Positions 1 to 10,300 of a DNA stretch of 64,000 nt are shown one piece after another (position 1 is the first letter of the stretch; the number at the start of each line of letters is the position of its first letter). The position numbers and the translations under genes are program-made. Under the pieces are notes generated by a model, which saw only the letters and a program-made list of their open reading frames with translations, was not told the DNA's origin and did no database searches. The stretch is from Vanilla planifolia (lineage: Eukaryota; Streptophyta; Magnoliopsida; Asparagales; Orchidaceae), in assembly GCA_023846275.1 (NCBI GenBank), contig CM043869.1:22857737-22921736 (forward strand). The letters run 5' to 3'.

Positions 1-839
1 ATAAAAGATAAATTTTGTCCAAACTAAATTAATTCATCCTAAATTCTCTAGAATTTTATCCATAGTTCTGAAAACTTGTTAAGACTACTAGATTTATAAT
101 TATTCAAAAATCTCCAAAATATTTTTTTATCTTTTAAATCATAAAAATATCTTTAAAATATAAAAATTAATGAAATTGATCAAAGAGTGTCCCAAATCAC
201 TTTAGGTCACTTGAAGTTCAAGAATATACCTCTTGATCTTTGAAAGTCAGACCAAAATATCTCCTAATAAAAAAATATCTCAAATCATTCTAAATCACAT
301 TGAGGGTTACATTGTCATATGAAATTAGTGCTTATTTAAGCATTGCATTGTATTGAACTTAATGCCTAGATTGAGCTTAACATGTAGATTTATTCTAATG
401 GTTAAATGCATAGATTGAATTTAAAAGTTATGCATATATCTGTTAGATTTAACATGTGATTTAAATAAAAATGATTAATAAATGAGTAAAATAATCATGA
501 ATGTTCAAATTATCAAATGTCTCTATTCAAGAATCAAATATATAAATTACTAGAGTAACATATTAGATATGTAATATATTGTTTTTAAATGACAAAATTA
601 TTTAGACAAGCATTTAAATTATTTAAACCTTAACTAAATAAAATAAAGTAAAAATATAACATTAACATAAGATCTTTGTTAAATTGGTATTAGAGCATTC
701 GATGACCTATTTGATAAAACTATCTAGTAGAATTTTATAAAACTATCAACCTTATCTTAGATCATATTCCTTATAATAACCTTATTAGGTAGACTAAAAA
801 AAAACTCCTAAACTTAGTTTGAGTCATTTTACTAACCAT
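1..839. other. AT-rich intergenic DNA with LTR-element remnant
   Basis: There is no gene. The stretch is AT-rich with stops in all frames. The only recognisable item is a primer-binding-site-like motif at 685-696, so some of the sequence before it may be the end of a decayed LTR and the sequence after it an internal region. No LTR boundary could be fixed. Confidence 0.5.
685..696 (+). other. Decayed retrotransposon primer binding site
   Basis: TGGTATTAGAGC differs by one C-to-T change from TGGTATCAGAGC, the initiator-methionine tRNA complement used as primer binding site by most plant Copia and many Gypsy elements. It suggests that an LTR once ended just to the left. No reading frame is recognisable on the right, so this is a relic. 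Confidence 0.45.
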
Positions 840-1310
840 ATATGTAATAACAAAAAATATTTAAATATGTAACACACATATCATTGGGTATGTGATACTA
901 AGTTTGACTATTTGTAGATATGCAATTAAGAAATTGATGAGTATAATTATATCTTGAAATGCTTGTCATGTTGTAAGTAGTCAAAATATCAATTTGAACA
1001 CACCCTTAAGAAGAGCTATAATTTATAGACATACGAATTGTTTTCAAAAGTTAATTAGAATTTCTACAATTTTTAAAAAAAATAAAGTTTTTATTTGATT
1101 TATTAAATCTTTGTATTAAATTATAATGATTATATAACCTTTTTGTTAAGTCCATCAATTGTAAGAAAGATTGTTGAGAAATCCTTAGAAGAGAGAGAAG
1201 GTAGAAGGAAGCTCAGGAGAGAGAGAGAGAGGAGAAGTGACTAGAAGTTGTAGGAAGGTTTTTGGAAGCTATAGTAGTAAATGGAGGGCTTGTGAGCACC
1301 AATATAAAAA
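840..1310 (+). repeat. Dispersed repeat R1, copy 1
   Basis: This stretch aligns by eye with 6,490-6,965 in the same orientation. Shared landmarks are a block around 'gtccatcaattgtaag', then 'agaaatccttagaaga', then a GA-rich tract (about 1,190-1,240), then 'ttttggaagctat'. The GA-rich tract before the end resembles the purine tract in the Gypsy LTRs of this window, but no LTR ends were found. It is probably part of an LTR-type repeat. Confidence 0.55.
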
Positions 1311-2130
1311 ATAATCAAGTACTTATTTTTATTGAAGATGAAAAACTATATATTAAAAAACCTCATTTAAAGATAAAATTTTTAAAATTGATTTCATTAA
1401 ATTTGAAAAGTCTTAATTTTATTATATCTCACTTGTAATAATAAAATAAGATTTCAAAAATTATTTGGTATACTTAATTATACTCATTTCTCTTTCCATC
1501 TAATATAAGAGTTAACCAATTCTCAAAATTTTGTTAAAACACTTCATTGCATCATATCCTTTGATTCAATTTTGTCATCCACTACGCTTTCATAGTGAGC
1601 AACAATGCATAAGGTTTTGCATTATTTTTCTATTCATGGGTTGCACGAGAGACTTTGATTCGGTTGTACTAATCAATAGATATAATCAGATTAATCGTAC
1701 TAAAATTATCTTCAATAGGCTTTCTCTTGATTAGTAAGAGTGAAGTATCCCTTTCACAATGACATTGGATAATCATAACATTAAAATGGCAAGTTATCAA
1801 TATCTTCATATCACATTATTATGAGCTCATATGTTAGATCTTCTAAAACAACCTAGCATTAGACATTTCAACTACAACATAGAATTTCCTATTATCAACT
1901 TGAAGCATTGTGACCACTTTGGCCAATTCTTAATTCTTTTGTTTGGTACTCATATATCAACTTTGGTGCTTTGAATCCCAACATCAATCTTGATGTTCTA
2001 GATGTATGTTATAGATGAAGTTGTCATGTTGCATCTCACTTTGCTTACGTTACAAATGAAGTTGCCATGCTACATATAGTTTATTTGATACATCAAATTT
2101 TTACATAGGCACCAGTCAGATTCCACCATA
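1311..2130. other. AT-rich intergenic DNA upstream of the PRK gene
   Basis: No gene is supported. A 67-codon open frame (1,531-1,734) has no recognisable domain and the base composition of non-coding DNA. Composition shifts sharply to GC-rich at about 2,110-2,170, which marks the start of the gene island. Confidence 0.5.
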
Positions 2131-2158
2131 CCAAAACGACAGGAAGCCAACATTTCCG

Positions 2159-2171
2159 TTGACTTGGTCAA
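2159..2171. promoter_or_regulatory. Inverted W-box pair upstream of the PRK gene
   Basis: TTGAC and GTCAA lie head to head with a 3-bp spacer, about 235 bp before the start codon. TTGAC is the core bound by WRKY transcription factors. Short motifs like this arise by chance, so function is inferred only from position and symmetry. No convincing TATA box was found between here and the start codon. Confidence 0.25.
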
Positions 2172-2405
2172 ACATTCCGCTGCCCGCCTATTCTTAGAGC
2201 AGTTCGCCCAGGTCCTCCTCCACCATCCGCTCTTCCTGCTTCTCGACCTTCGCCTTCGCTCTCCGCCTTTCTCGACTCCAGGGCCTCAAAATTCTTTTGC
2301 TAAGCTGGGAAAGAAGAAAAATTGGCCAATCAAACCCCACAAAGACCGATGCATGTCAGCACATAGCGATTCTGATTCGCCTCCGCCGCCTTCCTCTTTT
2401 GGCCC

Positions 2406-4550
2406 ATGGCAGCCGACTTTCTCTTGTTCTTCCTCCTCCTCGTCGCCGTGGGGAACGCTGCAGAAGGCGGTGGAGCCGAAGCAGACGCCTTACTCCTCCT
2501 CAAGGCCTCCCTCAACAACGCCTCCGCCCTCTCTTCCTGGACCAGCGGACGGAACCACTGTGATCCCAATTCCCCATGGACCGGCGTCGTCTGCGATGGA
2601 GGTGCCGTTTCGAATCTCCGCCTCGCGGGGTTCGGTCTCTCTGGTCGCATCGATGTGGACGCCCTCACCAGCCTGCCCAGCCTCAGGTCTATCTCCCTGG
2701 ATGAGAACTCCTTCGCAGGCCCAATTCCGCCCTTCTCCCGCCTACAAGCCCTCAAGTCCATCTACCTCACAGGAAACTCCTTCTCCGGCTCCATCCCAGA
2801 TGATTTCTTCGCCGGCGCCTCCCATCTCAAGAAGATCTGGTTCTCCAACAATGCCTTTGATGGCCCGATTCCCACCTCTCTCTCCAAAGCCATTAATCTC
2901 ATGGAACTCCATATCGAGGGGAACCACTTTACAGGCGCCATTCCGAACTTGCCGATGCGCAATCTCATCTCCTTCGACGTCTCAAACAACCAGCTCTCCG
3001 GGCCCATTCCCTCAAGCCTCACCAAGTTCAATGCCAGTTCATTCTCAGGGAATGCCGGGCTCTGCGGTCCGCCACTTGCCACAGCCTGCCCAGGCGCTGC
3101 AGCGACCGCCGGTGTCTCGGCCGCTGGCGCGTCTGCCGGGAGCTCGGGCGTCGCGGTGGGGCTCGTGCTTGTCATCGTAGTGGTAGCGGGAGGCGCCGTG
3201 GCGGTGGCTGCGAAGAGGCAGAAGGACGCCAATTTTAGGACGCTGGGAGTGGTGCACCCCCCGGCGTCTATCGAGGAGGGGGAAAGGAAAGGGATGGGGA
3301 TGGAGAAAGCGTCCACGGAGAAGAAAGCACCGCCGCAGCCGGAAGCGGGCAACGGTTCTCTAGCAGGAGGCGAACGAGTAGGGTCGACGAGGAGAGCAAG
3401 GAAAAATGGGTCGTGCATCAACGGAGCGGCGGGGGGAGGCGGTTCAGCGGATCTCGTGGTGGTGAACGAGGCGAAGGGGTTGTTCGGGCTGGCTGATCTG
3501 ATGAAGGCGGCGGCGGAGGTTATGGGGAATGGAGGGATGGGGTCTGCTTACAAGGCTGTGATGGAGAATGGAGCAGTGGTGGCAGTGAAGAGGGTCAGGG
3601 AGATGAATCGAGTCGGAAAGGAAACCTTCGAGGTCGAAATGCGGCAGCTTGGCCGGCTCAATCACCCCAACGTTCTGCCTCCCTTGGCGTACCACTACCG
3701 CAAGGAGGAGAAACTTCTCATCTCCGAGTACATCCCCAAGGGCAGCCTCCTCTACATCCTTCACGGTAAGAAGCAGAACAAAGCACCAGATTTCTGCTCT
3801 GCGAAACAAAATTTTGTAGTTCTTTTTCATATTGTAGGGGATCGAGGGACGGATAACGCGGCGCTAAACTGGCCGACGAGGCTAAAGATCATCCAAGGGA
3901 TTGCGCGCGGTATGGCGTACCTGCACGCGGAGCTCAACTCCATCGACGTCCCACACGGCAACCTCAAATCAGGGAACGTCCTTCTCACGAACGACTTCGA
4001 TCCCCTGCTCGTCGACTACGGCTTTATCCCGCTCGTTAACCCTTCTAACGCTTCCCAGACCATGTTCGCCTACAAGTCCCCAGAGGCTCTTCTCCAGCGA
4101 CAGGTAAGCCCCAAATCCGACGTCTATTGCCTCGGAATCATCATCCTCGAGCTCCTCTCCGGGAAGTTCCCGTCGCAATATCTCAACAACACCAAGGGCG
4201 GCACCGACCTCGTTCTCTGGGCCGGCACCATCGTCCGCGAGGACGTTCCGGCAAGCATCCTCGACCCTTCCATCACGGAGGGGCACAAAGCCGAGATGCT
4301 GGAAATGGAGCGGATGGTGCGGCTGGCTGCGGAGCTCATCGAGGCCGACCCGGACCGCCGCCCTGACATGAAGGAGGCCGCGAAGAGGATCGAGGAGGTG
4401 GTCGCAGCAGCTGATGTTTGCAGAAAACAGACCGCGGGGGCTTCGTCAGTGTCGCACACGGCGCTTGTTACCGGGGGAGCGCCGAGGACAGGCAGCATCA
4501 CGGAGAGGTCGAGGAGCACCGGCGATAACAACTCCTTCGCCATCTCGTGA
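2406..4550 (+). CDS. PRK-type LRR receptor-like kinase (LRR-III), complete, one intron
   Basis: A membrane receptor-like kinase of the pollen receptor-like kinase type. Coding exons are 2,406-3,765 and 3,838-4,550; the spliced protein is 690 aa. Order: signal peptide (about 1-19); LRR N-cap with Cys52 and Cys63; six leucine-rich repeats (about 68-208), including the family-like 'LKKIWFSNNAFDGPIP'; a Cys220/Cys228 cap; one membrane segment (about 248-269) followed by KRQK; a charged juxtamembrane stretch; and a kinase domain from about 358. The glycine loop G374-x-G376-xx-G379 and Lys395 are present. The catalytic HRD is HGN (spliced 493-495), DFG is DYG (513-515) and APE is SPE. These are typical LRR-III changes that suggest weak or no phosphotransfer. 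The start ATG has a good context (cccATGGC). PRKs are known to sense peptides in pollen tubes and act with RopGEFs; that role is inferred by family. It is the only intact gene in the window. Confidence 0.93.
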   Translation: MAADFLLFFLLLVAVGNAAEGGGAEADALLLLKASLNNASALSSWTSGRNHCDPNSPWTGVVCDGGAVSNLRLAGFGLSGRIDVDALTSLPSLRSISLDENSFAGPIPPFSRLQALKSIYLTGNSFSGSIPDDFFAGASHLKKIWFSNNAFDGPIPTSLSKAINLMELHIEGNHFTGAIPNLPMRNLISFDVSNNQLSGPIPSSLTKFNASSFSGNAGLCGPPLATACPGAAATAGVSAAGASAGSSGVAVGLVLVIVVVAGGAVAVAAKRQKDANFRTLGVVHPPASIEEGERKGMGMEKASTEKKAPPQPEAGNGSLAGGERVGSTRRARKNGSCINGAAGGGGSADLVVVNEAKGLFGLADLMKAAAEVMGNGGMGSAYKAVMENGAVVAVKRVREMNRVGKETFEVEMRQLGRLNHPNVLPPLAYHYRKEEKLLISEYIPKGSLLYILHGKKQNKAPDFCSAKQNFVVLFHIVGDRGTDNAALNWPTRLKIIQGIARGMAYLHAELNSIDVPHGNLKSGNVLLTNDFDPLLVDYGFIPLVNPSNASQTMFAYKSPEALLQRQVSPKSDVYCLGIIILELLSGKFPSQYLNNTKGGTDLVLWAGTIVREDVPASILDPSITEGHKAEMLEMERMVRLAAELIEADPDRRPDMKEAAKRIEEVVAAADVCRKQTAGASSVSHTALVTGGAPRTGSITERSRSTGDNNSFAIS
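3766..3837 (+). other. 72-nt phase-1 intron in the PRK kinase domain, frame-neutral
   Basis: The donor is CACG|GTAAGA and the acceptor TTGTAG|GGGATC. Removing the intron restores LHG-DRGTDNAALNWP, the expected LRR-III kinase sequence, and it falls at a position where this subfamily usually has an intron. The 72 nt are a multiple of three with no stop, so retention would insert 24 residues between kinase subdomains V and VIa. A second AG at 3,818-3,819 would give a 54-nt intron, also in frame, but that is very short for a plant intron. Confidence 0.9.
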
Positions 4551-4830
4551 GCATCTCACGCCGGGGGCTTCGACGTGCAACCACTCGTATGGTTGTATTC
4601 ATTGAAAAGGTTGCCTCTTTTTTTGTACTACACTTTGTTCAGTAAAAATTTTTTCTTCCTAACAGAAAAAAAAAATGGTGGGTGTGCTTAAAAAGAAGAT
4701 GGCTTTGGGGAAGAAAAGGAGGCAAGGGGCCAGAGTAGCCATTTAAGAGTCCACCTTCCATCTCAGGCGTTGATGTAGAGATCTACTGAGCAAAACGAAT
4801 TCTTTGTAAATAAAGAGCAAAACTTCAATT
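4551..4830 (+). terminator. Probable 3' UTR and polyadenylation region of the PRK gene
   Basis: GC-rich sequence stops soon after the TGA stop codon. T-rich and TGTA-containing sequence follows (about 4,610-4,660), and an AATAAA lies at 4,809-4,814. Plant poly(A) signals are loose, so the exact cleavage site cannot be set from sequence alone. Confidence 0.4.
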
Positions 4831-6249
4831 TTTTTGGGATCAACTTCTTGGAGATTGAACTCGTGTGCCATGCAGTGTATGAACTTTTTTCACTACACAT
4901 CTGTATAGTTCACGTAGTCAAAGAAATGTTTGTGTAAAAATGTGCTGTAGAGTTGATTTTAATGGCGCAATATTGTACATTTAAAAAAAAAGGATAAAAA
5001 GGAAAAGGAAATTATTTTTTTGAATGTGAACACAAAAAATCTTTTTGTATACAATATTTTTTGTAAGAAAAAAATATCAAAAATCTAAATAAAGAAAAAA
5101 TTGCATAACATGTAAGGAATGGAATTTTAAAGTCCTTGGGCAAAAGATAAGAAATCTATCTATTGTGTATTCATTACTTTGAGTAAAGTTATGATGGTTT
5201 TTTTAGCAAATGTTTTTGAATTCAAGAAAGCAATTAATAAAGTTGTGTCACTCAAGATTAAATCATGATCATTAGAAGTAATTCATGTTAATTCATATAA
5301 GTTTCAATAAATTTAATTTGCCAACATTAGTAATACACACAATGATGTCATAAATATTATTATTATTATTATTACAAATTTAGAAGAGTTCTTATTAACA
5401 TGGGTGGAAGAGTTTTGCATTTGTTGTACAAATTTGTATGCATGTTGCATATGTACAAATTGTTGTAATTATGGTTATATTTTGTAGTGATGCTTAACTA
5501 GCTATACTAGGTTTTTAGAGATTTAAAAGACCATCTCTTGTTTTATACTTTATATTAGATGTATTGAATCATTTCATACTATAGATGCAACTGATGTTTA
5601 TCTAGTACATCCTAAGGATTAGGGCTTCAATTAGAACATAAAATATATTCTAATTGTCTTAGGTGATTTTGGGCAATGACAAGAAACATGATTTATCTCT
5701 AGTAGACATATAAGGGTCAATCAGCTCATGGTATTGTTAAACTATATTGGACATTAAGATTAGCATCGTATGCAATAAGCCTTTTCTTAAATTAGATTTT
5801 TTTGTTTTCTTCAACCAATTTGCAAGTAAAAAAATATTATTAAGAGTTGTGTACTATGAGATATTCTAAAGAGAAAAATTATTAGATATAAGAAAATAAG
5901 ATTTTTACATAGAGAACATTGATATGAAAAATTCCACATCAAAAAAAGATATAAGCTCATGGTATTAAGATATCAATATTTTTTTTCAAAATAAAATTAG
6001 TGTAATTGACATGTGATAACTAAAAGAGAACAATATGTCAACATGGTAAAAAATTATTATGATATTATGATAATTGAGTAATATCACTTATAATATGATG
6101 TGTTTTATGGATGAGCCAAATAGATGTTCATAGGTTTGTGATGCCCAAGAATGAAGAGGGTAAGGGTTAATATTTGATGATAACCTAATAAAAGAATCAT
6201 TAAATAATGAATAACTCATAATAGATTTCTAAGTAAAAAGACGCATATG
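4831..6249. other. AT-rich intergenic DNA
   Basis: No gene or recognisable transposon protein. A short (TTA)n microsatellite lies at about 5,354-5,374. The rest is A/T runs and stop-rich sequence. Confidence 0.5.
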
Positions 6250-6288
6250 CACACACACACACACACATGTGTGTGTGTGTGTGTGTGT
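6250..6288. repeat. Palindromic dinucleotide microsatellite (CA)9(TG)10
   Basis: Nine CA units run directly into ten TG units. The two arms are complementary, so each strand can fold into a nearly perfect hairpin of about 18 bp. Confidence 0.95.
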
Positions 6289-6489
6289 AGGGTTATTATC
6301 TAAAATGTAAATGTAGAAGAACCTTCTTAGATAAAATTTGCTTTGATCAACACAAGATAACTAAGGTGGGATAGTACCTCTACATTATATAACGAGGCTA
6401 CCTTATAAGGGAGATTATCATTTGGTGGTGTTATCCAAGGTTAGATAAGGTGTAAGGGTGATGAGAACCTCCATGAAATAAACTCTTTA

Positions 6490-6965
6490 ACTACATTTAT
6501 AACAATCTAAATATTCAATTATATAATATATCGATATTGTATATTTGATACTAGTTGTGAATTTATGTATATCTACAATTAAACACTAGACGAGTTTTGA
6601 TGCAACTCAAAATATGTATTATGTTACTAATAGTCAAAATGACACTTTGGGTATATCATTGAGAAAAGCTTTACATAAAGAATTTTTTATATATGAATTT
6701 TAATTTTTAAAAGTCATTTAAAATTTTTAAAAATTAAGCTATTATTTGATTATTTATATCCTTTATTAAATGAAAGGATGCTTTATCTATAACACTTTCT
6801 TAAACTCCATCAATTATAAGGAAGGTCATTAAGAAATCTTTAGAAGAAAGAGAGAAGAAAAGAGAACATAGGATAGAGTCAAGGAGAAATAACTATATAA
6901 TTGTAAGAAGGAATTTTGGAAGCTATTAAAAGGAAGGCTAATGAGTAGCTATGGTAGAAATGTTT
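6490..6965 (+). repeat. Dispersed repeat R1, copy 2
   Basis: Same-orientation partner of 840-1,310, with the shared block around 'ctccatcaattataagg', the 'aagaaatctttagaaga' block, the GA-rich tract and 'ttttggaagctatt'. The two copies bracket the PRK gene about 5.65 kb apart. Their divergence suggests old copies of one transposon family rather than a recent duplication. Confidence 0.55.
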
Positions 6966-7338
6966 GAGAGAAATGAAGAAGGAAGAGCACATCGAAGGGG
7001 TTGATCTCATTTCAGTACATATGATAGAGCAAAGATAATTTTAGTTAAGAATTTTCTCTTTTATATTGTTTTTGTGAGCTATTTTGATCTACTCTATATT
7101 TGGATTTAGTTTGGATGGGATTAAGGTCAAATTAGGTTTTTCGTGGCTCATTATCTATGTCTTACATACTGTATGTGAGGGCCAAATTACCATATACTAG
7201 ATCCAACATATTGTAAGTTGAGTGTTCTAGGAAAATATGCCAAGTACTTTGTATTAAATCAGCTTTTTTCCTAGAAAATTGAATTTAACATATCATATGT
7301 TAAGGTTTTAGAATTTGAGCAACTATTTAACCTGTGGT

Positions 7339-10300
7339 TGTTGTACCCTTAGTCATGGCACTATTTGTTTGATAAAAACAAAGTCATTGTGTTAGTTTCT
7401 CTAATGCTTTTCTCGAGTGTATTTTAGATCATGCAACTCAAGTTCTTATAGGATCAATAAATTAGAGAGTTTTGACTAGACATCTCATATAGTAATCCAC
7501 AAATGAAGTAATGTTAAATAGTGTTGGGTCACCCTTTTGTTTAATAAGTCAAACCTTAAATGTTTAGTATTTTATCATAATGAGTTTGTTTAGTATGAAA
7601 TATGTTTACATTTAAAGAATAAATCATATACTTTTGAAGATGATGAACTAGTGGTCTCTAAAGCACCTTGGAGTGCTCATCAAGCTTCAAGGATTGAAGA
7701 CATGCACATTAGCTTTGATAAAATTTTATTTTATTATGAAATAGAATGTTAGCTTGTTGATTTTAAGACACTCTCCTTTCATATCAATTTTAAATCATAT
7801 TTAAGCATCTAAATTGCTTAATCATCTCATTGATTTAACAAATGAATAAGATCAATTTTGTAATCTCTTAATTATTTTCCTTAGTTAAAATCTAACTTAA
7901 ATCATTTATTGATAATTCTATTTTTGAATCATTCTTTTCTTGGTTAAATCATATTTTTGTCAAATTTTATGTTTGGTTGATTGTTAAATCTTGATTACAT
8001 CAAAAAATAATTCTATTAAAATTTTTAGAATTAAACAAAATAAAAATATTTCATTCCACATCCCAAGCTGTGCCTAAATACAAAGGTCCCAAGCCAAGGT
8101 TAAAGCCTGAGCATCACACCAGGAAATAATCAAAACCTAATTGGATCAAAGCTCGTTTAAGTTCATGATGAATCCTAAATGAGATGGGTTATGGCAAGGA
8201 ATCGAGCTGGACAAAAGTCCAAATAAACCATTACGAGTATATATGAGTGATTAAATCTAGAATGTACAATGGGAAGCGAGTCCTATTTAGGCTCTGCATA
8301 ATAGTCCCTTGCGAATGCTTATAAAGTCCAAGTACATATCTTTTCTTACAATATGGGACTAAATTCCTTATGACTGTCTCCATCCAAAATCAACATCGCT
8401 TTGAACCATTCAATCACACATTTTTGCGATCACACGGTCGAGATCTTCTCCCCCTTTAAATAGTGGTATTAATAGATATAATCATCCATTTGATAAGCAT
8501 ATCAAATGGTTACCACTTCATCTGTTGTATCCACTTGATCCATTTGATGATCATGATCTTGTCTGACTGCATTAGACAGCTTCTTTATTTTTGTCGTTTG
8601 AAATAATCTATCATTGATTTAATGGTCTAGACCTCTCTCATTTGAATCTTACGAGCCATATTTAATCTTTGTTTTACTATTGAATAATCAAATAATCGAT
8701 ATCTCATCTAACTTGATTGAGTGATCGAGATCTAATCAAGCTTGATCAAACCATCCAAAACACATATGTCCATCATTTGATCGAAAGGTCGAGATCTCCT
8801 TTGTGCTATTCCAACAGCTTTAGTCAATCCCATATAATGGCTAAGTTGTTATATATATGCCATTATAATAGCTAATTTAGAATAATTTTTGAGCCTTTCG
8901 AAAAAGTATTTTAAGGTGTTTGGTAGTAGCTTTTAAAATAGATTTTCAATTGCTTTCTAACAGCTATGACAAAACTTTTTTATAAATACTTAACAATTAT
9001 AAATGTAATAACTAATGAACTTGAACAGATTTTAACATCTCAAAGAAGAGCTGCATCATATTCTATTAGTATAAATTTTCCCTTGTATCACCTATGGCTT
9101 ACGACTTCTAGAAATTCCAAATTCTTCTAGTTAACCTAATTCTTCCTAGATTTCATTTTCTCAATTCTCTTCATAATTTTGAACTCTTTTACCTTTTCAT
9201 ATTTATTAATAAGCATAAAAAATTTGTAAAATTTTATCAAAATTTATTTCTTGCTGTAATTTTGTTTTTCTTTTGGGTTAGGTGGCCTGATATTTGTAAA
9301 GGCCCTAGTTCGATTTGATCTTGTAAAAAATCAAGTTGGGGTTGAGCTCATAAAAGCCTGGATTATAGTTAAACCCACAAAATCTAGTAGGTTAGAAGTG
9401 AACTATAGGGAAAAGTCTCAAGTAGATTGGAGGTGAACCGTAAAAAAATTCTCAAGTATTAACCCATTTATTAGTAGAGTTTTTTTCCGACTTCAATTGG
9501 GGGCAGACGTAGGTTCTAATTTGAGCCAAATCATCTTAAAATTTTGATGTACCATTTAAACTTTTATTTTCATTATAAAAATTATAAATGAATATATTTA
9601 AAAATCAAAATATTTACAAGCATAAAATTATTTTTATAAAGAATATTTGAAAAATAGGTATATTTATTTTTAGTAAAAATTATTTTAAAACCCACAATTC
9701 ACCCGCCTCTTGTGAGATTTACATGCTCGTTTTCACTTCAAACAGTAATGGTGACCATGCTCTAATTGTGGCTTAAAAAACATATTGAGTAGTCTTTGAT
9801 CAAACTTTTGGTAGAGTAGCTAATCTTCATGGGTCTATTTCTAAGACATCTATTGTTTTGATTGTCTATATTATCACTTTTTTACATAAGACATAATTAA
9901 GTTGTATAACCTTATTTATACAAATTAATGATCAATTCTTGATTTTTTTTTACCTTAAACTGATTCCATTACATGCATGATCATTAATTTATTATGCATT
10001 ATTGTTTCAATAATTACAAGCATATTTTATTATTTTAGTAATACAAAAATATTTTAAAAGCAAAAATAGTTAATATATAAAAAATGTATCAAGAAAAGCA
10101 CAAACATTTGAGCCCACAAATCATCCAAGCCCAAGGTGCTAAGGATGGGCCAACCTCACTCGAGCAAAGGCATTACTAGGCTATGTATGCACAGGTCAGG
10201 AGACCAGTTGAAACCATAATAAGACAGGCCTAAATTGATCAAGGTTTGATCTTGGACTAACTAAGGTTAAATCAAGCTAGGGCATCACTCATGAACCCAA

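Noticed and set aside
2164-3180. Long plus-strand open frame of 338 codons overlapping the PRK gene, plus several long frames on the other strand
   Set aside because: They lie in other frames of the GC-rich PRK coding sequence, have low-complexity Ser/Pro or Arg-rich products and no domains. GC-rich codon use removes stops in the alternative frames.
840-6965. R1 repeats as the two LTRs of an element that captured the PRK gene
   Set aside because: The gene keeps its intron and its own upstream region, and no primer site, polypurine tract or TG/CA ends define the R1 copies as an LTR pair. Two separate insertions are simpler.
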